NCBI RefSeq assembly: GCF_051900415.1 | Contig: NZ_JBHZGL010000010.1 | Span: forward strand, 1-64,000 | Origin: Frateuria_A sp051900415 | GTDB taxonomy: Bacteria; Pseudomonadota; Gammaproteobacteria; Xanthomonadales; Rhodanobacteraceae | Length of the DNA stretch: 64,000 nucleotides | Direction: 5' to 3' | In this document: piece after piece, positions 54,080 to 64,000 of the stretch | Numbering within the stretch: position 1 is the first letter of the stretch | Layout: every line of letters begins with the position of its first letter | Program-made: the position numbers and the translations under genes | The notes under the pieces: model-generated | What the model was told of the DNA's origin: nothing | The model's database searches: none | Seen by the model: only the letters and a program-made list of their open reading frames with translations

Positions 54080-55333
54080 ATGGACATCGCCAATACCCAA
54101 CTCCTGCTTCGTCGTCGCCGCCGCCGCTACTGGCTGGCCGGCGCAGGCGTGGTACTGGTCAGCGTCGCGGCGTTCGCGCTGGCCCGGCTGGGGCCGGCCC
54201 TGCCACCGGCCGAGCGTGCCAGCCTGTGGATCGACACCGTGCAGCAGGGCGACATGCTGCAGGAAGTGCGTGCCACCGGCACGCTGGTGCCGCGCTCCAG
54301 CCGCTGGCTGGCGGCAGCCACCGCGGCGCAGGTGCAACAGATCCTGGTCTGGCCCGGCGCGACGGTGAGGCCGGACACCGTGCTGATGCGCCTGGCCAAC
54401 CCCGAAGTCGAGGACGCGCTGCGCAACGCGCAGGCCCAAGTCGCTGCGGCCGAGGCCGAGGTCGCGGCCAAGCGTGCCGAACTGCATTCCCAGTTGCTCG
54501 ACGAGCGCGCCGCGCTGGCCCAGGCGCAGTCCGACTACGCGCAGGCGCAGGTCAAGGCGCAGGCCGACGCCAAGGCGGTGCAGAAGGACCTGATCCCGCG
54601 CGTGCAGTACCAGCAGGGCCTGATCGCGCTGAAGCAGCTCAAGGCGCGCATGCAGATCGAACAGGAACGCGTGGACAGCTTCGCCGGCAGCATGAAGGCG
54701 CAGTTGGACGCGGCGCAGGCGCGCGCGCAGCAGCAGCGCAGCAACCTGATGCTGCGCCAGCGCCAGGCCGATGCGCTCGACGTCACCGCCGGCATCGCCG
54801 GCGTGCTGCAGGAAGTGGCCGTGCAGGAAGGCGCTCGCGTGGCCGAGGGCACCAGCCTCGCACGCGTGGCGCGGCCGGACGTGCTGATCGCGCGGTTGCA
54901 GGTCCCCGAAGTGCAGGCCAAGGACGTGGCGATGGGCATGGCCGTCGGCGTGGACACGCACAACGGCATCGTGGCCGGCCGCGTGGAGCGGATCGACCCG
55001 GCGGTGCGCAACGGCAGCGTGCAGGTCGACGTGACGCTCACCGGCCCGATGCCGCCCGGCGCCCGGCCGGATCTTTCAGTCGATGGCCGCATCCGCATCG
55101 CCAGGCTGGATCGGGTGCTGTCGGTCGGTCGTCCCGCGCTGGCCAAGGCCGACAGCGATCTGAGCCTGTTCCGCTTCGATCCCGCCGGCGACACGGCCAC
55201 CCGGGTGCCGGTGCGCGTGGGCGCCGCCTCGGTCGACCGCGTGCAGGTACTGCGCGGCCTGAAGGCGGGCGACCGCGTCATTCTTTCCGACACCAGCCAG
55301 TGGGATGGTTATGACCGCATCCGAATCGAATGA
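54080..55333 (+). CDS. HlyD/MacA-type membrane-fusion (periplasmic adaptor) protein
   Basis: The 417-residue protein has one N-terminal membrane anchor (WLAGAGVVLVSVAAFALA), a lipoyl-like half domain (ATGTLVPRSSRWLAAATAAQV), a long coiled-coil hairpin (about residues 110-235, rich in A, E, Q, K), then GIAGVLQEVAVQEGARVAEGT and beta-barrel segments. It would link an inner-membrane transporter to an outer-membrane channel. The ABC ATPase and three permeases follow on the same strand. ATG 54080 gives a correct membrane-anchor topology. Confidence 0.87.
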   Translation: MDIANTQLLLRRRRRRYWLAGAGVVLVSVAAFALARLGPALPPAERASLWIDTVQQGDMLQEVRATGTLVPRSSRWLAAATAAQVQQILVWPGATVRPDTVLMRLANPEVEDALRNAQAQVAAAEAEVAAKRAELHSQLLDERAALAQAQSDYAQAQVKAQADAKAVQKDLIPRVQYQQGLIALKQLKARMQIEQERVDSFAGSMKAQLDAAQARAQQQRSNLMLRQRQADALDVTAGIAGVLQEVAVQEGARVAEGTSLARVARPDVLIARLQVPEVQAKDVAMGMAVGVDTHNGIVAGRVERIDPAVRNGSVQVDVTLTGPMPPGARPDLSVDGRIRIARLDRVLSVGRPALAKADSDLSLFRFDPAGDTATRVPVRVGAASVDRVQVLRGLKAGDRVILSDTSQWDGYDRIRIE

Positions 55334-55441
55334 ACATGAGCCGGCAGGGTGGGGGCCAGCCCGCCACGCACGCCACCACCTGCGCCAGGAAGGAGGGCTC
55401 AAGCCCACCCTGCGCGGCCACAGTCCTTCCAGGAGAACCCG

Positions 55442-56202
<761 letters not shown>

Positions 56203-56206
<4 letters not shown>

Positions 56207-58632
56207 GCATCGGGTTCGCCGAAGTCTGGCGAACCTGGCGCGCAAGCCTGCGCCGGCCCGGCTTCCTGCTGCTGGCCAGTGGCGTGCTGGCGCTGGGCGT
56301 GGGTTCCAGCGTCGCGGTGTTCAGCCTGATCGACCGCGTCCTGCTGCGGCCGCTGCCCTACCACCAGCCTTCGCACCTGGTCGCCGTGGGCCCGCTGGAG
56401 GAGACCGGGGTCAGCGGGATTTCGCCGCAGCAGTACCAACAGCTGCAGGGGATCGAGGGCGTGCGCGACATGGCGCTCTACATGCCCGGCGCGCCCTCGG
56501 TGAACATCTCCGGCCACGGCGAGGCGGTGCTCGCCTCGTCGCTGCAGATGGATCGCCACCTGCTGCCCACGCTGGGTGTGCGTCCGTTGCTCGGGCGCAA
56601 CTTCACTGCGCAAGAAGACGCACCGCACGGCCCGGCCGTCGCCATCGTTTCCTACGGACTGTGGCAGCGGCGCTTCGGCGGCAAGGCGGCAGTCGTCGGG
56701 ACCAGCCTGCACATCGAAGGCCAGCCGCACACGATCGTCGGCGTGCTCCCGGCGGATTTCGACGTCGAAGGCGATGTGGTGCTGCCGCTGGCGATGCCGG
56801 CCAACAGCCGCTCCGACGGCACCAACTACGAGGCGGTCGCGCGGCTGCAATCCCCCGCGCAGCAACAGCGTGTGGCCGCCCAGGTCGACGCGCGCCTGCG
56901 TGCGTTCTACGCCCAGTCCACCGGCGCGTACGGCGACTGGTGGCGGCGCCGGCATTTCGGCGTGCAGGACCTGCATGCTTTCCGCCACGTCGGCGATGGT
57001 TTCCAGCTCGCGCTGTTCATGGGCTGCGCGCTGGTCGTGTTGCTGATCGCGCTGGTCAACCTGACCAACCTGATGCTGCTGCGCGCACTGTCGCGCCAGC
57101 ACGACGGCGCGGTGCGCGGTGCGCTGGGCGCATCGTCGTGGCGGCTGGCGCTGCCGGTACTGGCCGAGGGGCTGCTGGTCGGCGTGCTCGGGGCCGTGGC
57201 CGGGCTGGGCCTGGCGGCCGCCGCGCTGGCGCTGCTGCGCGGCTTCATGCCGGCCGGCTGGCAGCCGGACAGCCTCTACCCGGGCACGGTCGCGTGGCTG
57301 GTCGCCGCGGCGGTCGGCGTGCTGGGCGCCTTGCTGAGCGCAGTGGGCAGCCTGCGGCGGCACGCCATCACGATGGACGACCTGCGCGAAGACGCTCGTA
57401 GCGGATTGGGGCGGCGCGGCGGTCGACTGGGGCGCTCGCTGGTGATGGCGCAGGTGGCGCTGGCCACCGCGCTGCTCTGCGCCTGCGGATTGTTTGCGCA
57501 CACCTTGATCGATGCCGCTCGCGTGCCATTGGGTTACCGCACGCAGGGCATCGTCACTTTCGAACTGGCGCCGATCAAGGCGCTCTACCCGGACGCGGCG
57601 GCCGTGTCGCAGTTGTCCCAGCGGCTGGTCGGGCGGTTGCGCCAGGCGCCGGGCGTCGAACTCGCGAGCGCCACGACCAACCTGCCCGGCGGCCCCTGGC
57701 GCGACCAGTTCAACCTCGGTGGCCTGCACCCGCCGGGAGGCGAAGCGGACAACGCGCAGTTCCATGCGGTGGACGAAAACTACTTCAACCTGTTCACCAT
57801 CCGCCTGCGCGAGGGCCGCGCGTTCGCCGCGACCGACGTGCGCGGCGCCGAACCGGTGGCGATGGTCAATCGCTCCCTCGCCGATCGCTGGTACGGGGGG
57901 CATGCGCTGGGCAAGCTGATCCAGCGCGGCGAAGGGCCGGGCATGGTCTCGGCGCGCATCGTCGGCGTGGTGGACGACACCTGGCAGCTCGGCCCGCTCA
58001 ACCCGCGCTCGCGCCAACCGATCCTCTACCGTCCGCTGGCCCAGGTCAGCGAGGATGCATTGCGCGCGTTCCGCAGCTTCGAGCCGATGCGCTTCGCGCT
58101 CGCCGTCCGCGGCGATCCCGGCAGCTACCGCCAGGCCATGCAGCAGGCGGTGGCCGACGTGGCACCCGGCCAGCCGATGGACAACGTGCGGCTGATGACC
58201 CAAGTGGTGCACTCGACCACTCGCGATACGCGCATGCAGCTGTGGCTGACCGGCCTGTTTGCGGCCCTGGCGCTCCTGCTGGCAGCGGCCGGCCTGTATG
58301 CGGTGATGGCGGTGGCCGTCGCTGCGCGTGCGCATGAATTCGGCGTGCGCCAGGCGCTGGGCGCGGCGCCCACGCGGCTGGCGTGGCTGGTGCTGCGCGG
58401 TGGCGTGGCGCAGGTGGCCATCGGACTGGGCCTGGGCGTGGCGCTGGCGCTGGTCCTCGGGGAGGCGCTGCGCATGCTGCTGCTCGCGCCGGGCCTGGAC
58501 CGGGGCATGCTCGACCTGCCGGTGCTTGCCATCGTGGGCGTGGTGCTGCTGGGTATCGGCGCGCTCGCGAGCCTGCTGCCGGCCGTGCGCGCCGGCCGCG
58601 TGCCGCCGATGCGGGCCTTGCGGGGGGAATGA
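56203..58632 (+). CDS. ABC permease with two MacB/FtsX modules (ADOP-like), copy 1
   Basis: An 809-residue permease. An N-terminal membrane segment (LLLASGVLALGVGSSVAVF) is followed by a periplasmic MacB core domain, a first FtsX membrane domain (LVVLLIALVNLTNLMLLRAL), a second periplasmic region and a second FtsX domain (LFAALALLLAAAGLYAVMAV ... EFGVRQALGA). This double layout is typical of orphan MacB-like permeases found in series in xanthomonads and acidobacteria. It would transmit ATP-driven motion to export a substrate through the adaptor. The following gene is clearly a tandem duplicate. Confidence 0.87.
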
Positions 58633-58678
58633 GAATGACGACGCTCAATGGAGCCGGCCGGTCGGCCGGACAGCACGC

Positions 58679-61135
58679 ATGAACGTATGGCTCGCGGAGA
58701 TCGCACGCGCCTGGCGCGCCAGCCTGCGCCGGCCGGGCTTTTTGCTGCTGGCTTCGGGTGTGCTGGCGCTGGGCATCAGCGCCAGCGTGGCGGTGTTTGC
58801 GCTGATCCAGCACACCTTGCTGCGGCCCTTGCCGGTACCGCAGCCGGAGCGGCTGGTGGTGGTTGGCAAATTGTGGAAGGGGCAGGTCGGCGGGCTCTCG
58901 CCGCACGAGTTCCAGCAGTTGGACGCGCTCAAGGGCACGACCTCGCTGGCGCTCGAACAGATCGGCATGGTGGCGAACATCGCCGGTGGCGGGCAGCCCG
59001 AGCAGGTCTCGCTGGTGCGCGCCGATCGGAAGCTGCTGCCCACGCTGGGCCTGCACCCGGTATTGGGCCGCAACTTCACCGTGCAGGAAGACCAGCCGGG
59101 CGGACCGAAGGCGGTGCTGCTCAGCCACGGCCTGTGGCTGCGGCGCTATGGCGGCGATGCCGCGGTCATCGGACGGCGCATGCAGGTCGAGGGCACGCCC
59201 GCCACGATCGTGGGTGTGCTGCCGGCAAGCTTCGATGCGGCCAACAGCTTCGACCTGTTCGCCGGGGGCGGCGGCATCGTGGTGCCGATGGCCTTGCCGG
59301 CGGTAAGCCGCGACTACAACCAGAACGCCCACATCGCGATCGCACGGCTGGCCGACGGTGTACGCGTGGCGGAAGTGGCCGCGCAGGTCGATGCGCGCGA
59401 GCGCGCCATGTACCGCGACATGGCGATGGGCGGCGACTGGACGCAACCCTGGTTCGGTGCCGGCAGCCTGACCGAGCTGCAGCACCGCACGGCCCGGCCC
59501 GTGTTGCTGGTGTTCGTCGCCAGTGCGGCACTGGTGCTGCTGATCGCGCTGGTGAACCTGACCAACCTGATGCTGCTGCGCGCGCTGTCACGCAACCACG
59601 ATGGCGCCGTGCGCAGCGCGTTGGGCGCACCGGTGTTGAGGCTGATGCTGCCGGCGCTGGGCGAGGGGTTGCTGGTGGGCGCGTGCGGTGCGTTGGTGGG
59701 CATGGCGCTGGGCGCAGCGGGGTTGGCGGTGCTGCAATCACTTATTCCCGCGCAGTGGCTGCATGGCGATCCGGTGCGTCCGGACCTGGCGGCGTGGGGG
59801 TTTGCGTTCGCGATGGGCCTGTTCGGGGCCTTGCTTGCCGCGCTGCTCGCGCTCTGGCGCAGCCGCAGCCGGGTCACGGTGGACGAATTGCGCGAAGGCG
59901 GTCGCTCGGGCATCGGCGTGCGCAGCGGCCGGCTCGGGCGCGTGCTGGTGATGGCGCAGGTGGCGTTGGCCGCCATCCTGCTTTGCGCGGCCGGTGTCTT
60001 CATGCATGCGTTGCACGATGCCTCGCAGACACCACTCGGTTTTGCGAGTGACAACATCCTCACTTTCGAACTGTCGCCGGTGAAGGGCCGTCACCCGGAC
60101 GCCGGCTCGATGCACGACCTGTCGCAGCGACTGGTCGAGCGGCTTGCCCAGATCCCTGGCGTGACCGGAACCGCGGTGACCACCAACCTGCCGGCCAGCG
60201 ATGACGGTTTCGGGCAGTTCCAGAACGAGGCGCTCACCCCGGACGGCAAGGAAATGCACGTGCAGCTCCATGGCGTCGGGCCGTGCTTTTTCGACCTGTT
60301 CTCGATCGCGCTTCCCGTGGGACGCGACTTCACTCGCAACGACTCGCGCGGTGCCGAGTTCGTCGCGATCGTCAGCAAGGATCTGGCGCATACCTATTAC
60401 GGCGGCCATGCGATCGGGAAGACCATCCGCGTGGAAGGCAACGGCAGCGACACCTGGTCCGCGCGCATCGTCGGCGTGGCCGACGAGACCCGTCAGCTCG
60501 GCCCGCTGCAACCAGAGCAGCCGGTGATCTACCTGCCGTTGGACCAGATGCCCGAACCGATACTGCAGATATTCCACAGCCTGGAACCACTGCGCTTTGC
60601 ATTGCGTGGCCACGGCAACCTCGCGGACTGGGGCGCCGGCATACGCGAGGCGGTCGCCGAGGTGGCTCCCGACCAGCCGATCGCCAACGTGCGCAGCATG
60701 GACAGCATTGTGCGCCAGACCACGCAAAGCGCCCGCCTGGGCCTGTTGCTGATCGGTTTGTTCGCGGCGCTGGCATTGCTGCTCGCCGCGGCGGGCATGT
60801 ATGCCGTGATGGCGGTGGCGGTTGCCGCGCGCGAGCGCGAGTTCGGCGTGCGGCTGGCGATGGGGGCGCAACCGGTGCGGCTGCTGCGGTTGGTACTGCG
60901 CGGAGGGCTGGCGCAGATCGCACTGGGACTGGTCATCGGCATGGCCGTTGCGCTGGGCCTGGCCCATGCGCTTTCCATGATGCTGGTGGGCATGCTCGGG
61001 CGCGGCAGCGCCGTCGACCCATGGGCCATGCTGGGGGTGTGCGGCGTGCTTGCCGCCGCCGGTCTGCTGGCCTGTCTGCTGCCGGCCTGGCGTGCCAGCC
61101 GCGTGCCGCCGATGCGTGCGTTGAGGGGGGAGTGA
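58679..61135 (+). CDS. ABC permease with two MacB/FtsX modules (ADOP-like), copy 2
   Basis: An 818-residue paralog of the preceding gene, sharing ARAWRASLRRPGFLLLASGVL, LIALVNLTNLMLLRALSR, ALLLAAAGMYAVMAV and the C-terminal ASRVPPMRALRGE. It begins 47 bases after the previous stop. Two similar permeases could form a heterodimer served by the one ATPase gene. Substrate unknown. Confidence 0.87.
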   Translation: MNVWLAEIARAWRASLRRPGFLLLASGVLALGISASVAVFALIQHTLLRPLPVPQPERLVVVGKLWKGQVGGLSPHEFQQLDALKGTTSLALEQIGMVANIAGGGQPEQVSLVRADRKLLPTLGLHPVLGRNFTVQEDQPGGPKAVLLSHGLWLRRYGGDAAVIGRRMQVEGTPATIVGVLPASFDAANSFDLFAGGGGIVVPMALPAVSRDYNQNAHIAIARLADGVRVAEVAAQVDARERAMYRDMAMGGDWTQPWFGAGSLTELQHRTARPVLLVFVASAALVLLIALVNLTNLMLLRALSRNHDGAVRSALGAPVLRLMLPALGEGLLVGACGALVGMALGAAGLAVLQSLIPAQWLHGDPVRPDLAAWGFAFAMGLFGALLAALLALWRSRSRVTVDELREGGRSGIGVRSGRLGRVLVMAQVALAAILLCAAGVFMHALHDASQTPLGFASDNILTFELSPVKGRHPDAGSMHDLSQRLVERLAQIPGVTGTAVTTNLPASDDGFGQFQNEALTPDGKEMHVQLHGVGPCFFDLFSIALPVGRDFTRNDSRGAEFVAIVSKDLAHTYYGGHAIGKTIRVEGNGSDTWSARIVGVADETRQLGPLQPEQPVIYLPLDQMPEPILQIFHSLEPLRFALRGHGNLADWGAGIREAVAEVAPDQPIANVRSMDSIVRQTTQSARLGLLLIGLFAALALLLAAAGMYAVMAVAVAAREREFGVRLAMGAQPVRLLRLVLRGGLAQIALGLVIGMAVALGLAHALSMMLVGMLGRGSAVDPWAMLGVCGVLAAAGLLACLLPAWRASRVPPMRALRGE

Positions 61136-61140
61136 GCGTG

Positions 61141-63561
61141 ATGATTTTCAGTGAAGCACGTGGGGCGCTCCGGCGGTTGCTGCGCCGGCCGGGTTACAGC
61201 CTGCTCTCGATCGGGATACTCGGCGTAGGACTGGGGCTGACGCTGTTCCTGTTCAGCCTGGTCAACACGCTGATCATCGAGCCGCTGCCGTTGCCGCACG
61301 CGGAGCGGCTGATGGCGTTGGGCGAGCCCACCCACAGCGGCAACGGCATCGACCCGCTGGACAGCGACCAGTACCTGGCCGTGCACGGGAGCCTGCACAG
61401 CGTCGATGCGATGGGGGCCTATTTCGGCATCGGCATGAACGTGGACGAGGGCGGCGCCGCGACGTACTACGCCGGCACCCTGGTGACCGCATCGATGATG
61501 CCGCTGCTGGGCATCGAGCCGTTGCTCGGGCGCGCACTTGCGCCAGCGGATGATGCTCCGGGCGCGCCGAGGGTGGCCCTGCTTGGCGAGGCGTTGTGGC
61601 GGCAAAGTTTCGCCGCCGACCCGCACGTCATCGGCCGCGCTGTGCGGATCAGCGGCCAGTGGACGACGGTGGTCGGCGTGGTGCCCGCGACGGCCAGCCG
61701 CCTGCCCGTCACCAACAGCCAGGTCTGGTTGCCGCTGCGGTTGCGGCCGGGCGAGCATCGCGATCTCTGGACGGTGGCCCGCCTGGCGCCGTCGAGCCAG
61801 TTGTCCCAGGCGCGGGCGGAGCTCGATGCGTGGGGTGCGCGCCTGCAGGCGGCCTTGCCGACGACCGAGCGCACGCGAGGCGTGGTCATCAAGCCCTGGA
61901 AATACGGTTTCGTGCCCGAGGACATGCGCCATTGGGTGTGGCTGATGTTCGGCGCCGCCGTGCTGGTGTTGCTGCTGGCCTGCGTCAACGTGGCCAACCT
62001 GCAACTGGTGCAGACGCTGCAGCGACGTCACGAGCTGGCCCTGCGCAGCGCCCTGGGCGGCAGCCGCACGCGGTTGATGGGCGGTGCACTGGCCGAGAGC
62101 CTGCTGTTGAGCCTGGCGGCGCTGGTGGTAGCGCTGCCGATCGTGCACTGGGCCAACCGCTGGTTGGTCCAGGTGTATTACGCCAACGCGCCTGGCGCCG
62201 GCCCGATACACCAGTTCGGTATCGATGCCCGGGTGCTGGTTGCCGCCCTGGCGGCCGCCGTGCTCAGCACCGCGCTGGCCGGCGTCATCCCCGCCTGGCG
62301 AGCCTCGCGTGCCGACCTGCAGGATGCCCTGCGCGATGGCGGCAAAGGCTCGGGGGCCGGATTCAACCGGGTCGCCAAGGGCCTGGTGATGACGGAGATC
62401 GCGCTCACCGTGGTGTTGCTGGTCGGCGCCGGCACCTTCGTGCGCGCGCTGGACGTCCTGCTGGCGCAGCCGGGCGTGGGTGCGGCACATGCCGAACAGG
62501 TTCTGGTCGCCAGCGTGGCGCTCCCGCCTCAGGCGTATGCGGACGACGCCAGCCGCATCCGCTTCTTCGACCAGGTGGTCGAGCGCCTGCGCCAGTTGCC
62601 CGGCGTGGTGGACGCGAGCGCCTCGGACACCGTGCCCAGCGCCTTCCTCGGCAGTCACGAGGACGTATCCCTGCCGGGCCAACCGCAACCGTCGGACGGC
62701 TGGCCGCAGGTGCAGATGGGCATCGTCGATCCGCACTTCCTGGATACCTACGGCGTGCGCCTGCGGGAGGGCCGCTTCTTCGATGCGCGCGACACCGCCC
62801 AAAGCCAGCGCGTCGTGGTCGTCGACGCCAAGATGGCCGCTGCGATGTGGCCGCGCCAGGACCCGCTCGGCCGCAAGCTGGTGTTGTGGCCGGGATACCC
62901 ACAGCCGCTCGCGCTGACCGTGGTCGGCGTGATCGAGTCCCTGCAGCTCGATGGCATGCTCGAGAAACCGCTGCCCGGCATGCTGCTGCCGCTGGACCAG
63001 TCGCTGCGGCAGGGGCCGCTGCACAGCGTTGGCCTGGCCGTGCGCACGCATGCCGATGCGGCCGCTCTGGCCCGGGCCATGACCGATGCCGTGCACGCGG
63101 TCGAGCCGCAGGCGGCGTTGTATCGGGTGCGCAGCCAGGCCAGCGCCATGGCCGAGAGCCGCGTGAACCTCACCGTGCTCACCGGCGTGTTCGGCGCGCT
63201 CGGCCTGGTGGCCCTGCTGCTGGCTGGTGCAGGCTTGTATGGCGTGCTGTCGTTCTCGGTGGCGCAGCGCACACGGGAAATCGGCATCCGGCGGGCGATC
63301 GGCGCGGGCCATGGCGCCGTGATGCGCACGGTGGCGCGGCAGCTGGCCTGGCAACTTGGGCTGGGCCTGGGCATGGGCCTGTTGCTGGCCATGCCATGGT
63401 CGGCCGTGCTGGCCGACCCGGGGCTGCACACGCGCGCCCACGATCCTGCCGTGTTCGTGCCGGTGCTGCTGATGGTGCTGGGAGTTTCGCTGGTGGCCGC
63501 GCTGGTGCCGTTGCGGCGCGCGCTGCGTGTCGATCCGGTGGTCGCGCTGAGGTACGAATGA
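61141..63561 (+). CDS. ABC permease with two MacB/FtsX modules (ADOP-like), copy 3
   Basis: An 806-residue permease of the same double-module type but more diverged from the first two, starting MIFSEARGALRRLLRRPGYS with the membrane segment LLSIGILGVGLGLTLFLFSL. Later landmarks are LLLACVNVANLQLVQTLQRR, GVIPAWRASRADLQDALRDG and QRTREIGIRRAIGAGH. A GTG directly before the ATG at 61141 could also start it. With three permeases and one ATPase the stoichiometry is unclear; copy 3 may be the partner of a copy 1/2 dimer or an alternative subunit. Confidence 0.86.
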   Translation: MIFSEARGALRRLLRRPGYSLLSIGILGVGLGLTLFLFSLVNTLIIEPLPLPHAERLMALGEPTHSGNGIDPLDSDQYLAVHGSLHSVDAMGAYFGIGMNVDEGGAATYYAGTLVTASMMPLLGIEPLLGRALAPADDAPGAPRVALLGEALWRQSFAADPHVIGRAVRISGQWTTVVGVVPATASRLPVTNSQVWLPLRLRPGEHRDLWTVARLAPSSQLSQARAELDAWGARLQAALPTTERTRGVVIKPWKYGFVPEDMRHWVWLMFGAAVLVLLLACVNVANLQLVQTLQRRHELALRSALGGSRTRLMGGALAESLLLSLAALVVALPIVHWANRWLVQVYYANAPGAGPIHQFGIDARVLVAALAAAVLSTALAGVIPAWRASRADLQDALRDGGKGSGAGFNRVAKGLVMTEIALTVVLLVGAGTFVRALDVLLAQPGVGAAHAEQVLVASVALPPQAYADDASRIRFFDQVVERLRQLPGVVDASASDTVPSAFLGSHEDVSLPGQPQPSDGWPQVQMGIVDPHFLDTYGVRLREGRFFDARDTAQSQRVVVVDAKMAAAMWPRQDPLGRKLVLWPGYPQPLALTVVGVIESLQLDGMLEKPLPGMLLPLDQSLRQGPLHSVGLAVRTHADAAALARAMTDAVHAVEPQAALYRVRSQASAMAESRVNLTVLTGVFGALGLVALLLAGAGLYGVLSFSVAQRTREIGIRRAIGAGHGAVMRTVARQLAWQLGLGLGMGLLLAMPWSAVLADPGLHTRAHDPAVFVPVLLMVLGVSLVAALVPLRRALRVDPVVALRYE

Positions 63562-63567
63562 TGTGCC

Positions 63568-63602
63568 CTGCTCCCTCTCCCTCGGAGATAGGGGGTGAGG
63601 GG
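63568..63602. repeat. CCCTCTCC-family repeat copy (degenerate)
   Basis: CTCCCTCTCCCTCGGAGATAGGGGGTGAGGGG, just after the last permease gene. The palindrome is shortened and mismatched. Confidence 0.65.
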
Positions 63603-63748
63603 AACGGCTGACCCCGAATCACATCTGGCGAATTTGGCTGTTCGAAACCTTCGCGAACCAGCGCCGTGGCGAGCCCTCACCCCAGGCCGCCTCGCGGGGG
63701 CGCCGCGCCGCCCGGCGCTATGCTGCAGATTGGAAACCAGGCAACCGC

Positions 63749-64000
63749 ATGACCAAACCCGATCCCACCGTGTTGCTGGCCGACGACCAGGCCGACGTGC
63801 GCGAAGCGTTGCGCCTGCTGCTCAAGTCCGACGGCCTCGCCAGCGTAGCCGCCGACGGTCCGGCCGCGGTGCTGGATCTCCTGCGCAAACGCGAGTTCGC
63901 CTGCGCGCTGATCGACCTCAACTACACCCGCGACACGACCTCCGGCGAGGAAGGACTCGAGCTGCTGGCGCGCCTGCGCGAACAGGCCCCGGATCTGCCG
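63749..64000 (+). CDS. Response regulator, 5' part only (NtrC-type possible)
   Basis: The first 84 codons of a response regulator: VLLADDQADVREALRLLL, then phospho-acceptor Asp56 in CALIDLNYTRDTTSGEEGLELL. The loop after Asp56 (NYTRDTTSGEEG) is longer than in OmpR-type receivers and resembles NtrC-type regulators found beside MacB-like efflux operons. The rest is cut by the window edge, so the output domain is unknown. It probably controls the efflux operon before it. Confidence 0.8.
   Translation, partial: MTKPDPTVLLADDQADVREALRLLLKSDGLASVAADGPAAVLDLLRKREFACALIDLNYTRDTTSGEEGLELLARLREQAPDLP

Noticed and set aside
60529..63441. Minus-strand open frame of 970 codons opposite the third permease
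   Set aside because: Shadow of the permease reading frame; composition is His/Gln/Arg rich and no motif is present.

Overview
The window reads as chromosomal DNA of a high-GC gammaproteobacterium of the Xanthomonadales, most likely Rhodanobacteraceae (Dyella, Luteibacter, Rhodanobacter, Frateuria type). This is inferred from codon use, gene order and two families of short palindromic repeats, not from a marker gene. Gene density is high. No transposase, phage gene or CRISPR array was seen. One tRNA gene (Gly, anticodon CCC) is present.

Positions 1-30400 form a large surface or exopolysaccharide locus. A plus-strand operon (141-7287) encodes a polysaccharide pyruvyl transferase, a GT2 glycosyltransferase, an EpsG-like membrane polymerase, an asparagine-synthetase-like ligase without a glutaminase domain, a Tat-exported beta-helix protein and a GT4 glycosyltransferase. 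Next come three single-gene units for secreted beta-helix paralogs (7501, 9388, 12848), with a Tat-exported tyrosinase among them. From 14176 the locus continues with two more GT2 enzymes, a Wzx-type flippase and three sulfotransferases, then a divergent pair of near-duplicate sulfotransferases flanked by two TupA-like ATP-grasp ligases. CysD and a fused CysN-CysC, which make APS and PAPS, lie inside this block. A WecA-like initiating phosphoglycosyltransferase and an SLC13-type anion permease close the region.

The most coherent reading is a locus for a sulfated, pyruvylated and perhaps amino-acid-substituted polysaccharide. It would carry its own PAPS supply and secreted beta-helix enzymes that trim or modify the product. 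Five sulfotransferases, two TupA-like ligases, four beta-helix proteins and a tyrosinase in one locus is unusual and is the main candidate for an undescribed system.

Positions 30600-53920 are mostly housekeeping or regulatory: trmB, a FecR/DUF6600 surface protein, tRNA-Gly, a rimB-rimK-type cluster, an OmpR-type two-component system, ilvE, metF, a LytS/LytTR two-component system, a GST-like protein, ahcY behind an SAH riboswitch, ppc with a repeat-derived in-frame insertion, and a secreted M28 aminopeptidase. Positions 54080-64000 hold a MacA/MacB-like efflux operon (HlyD-type adaptor, ATPase, three large FtsX/MacB permeases), followed by the start of a response regulator gene cut by the window edge.

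Two repeat families are scattered between genes: a CCCTCTCC...GGAGAGGG palindrome with a GGGTGAGGGG tail, and a GTAGGAGCGC...GCGCTCCTAC long hairpin. One copy pair of the first family lies inside the ppc reading frame.
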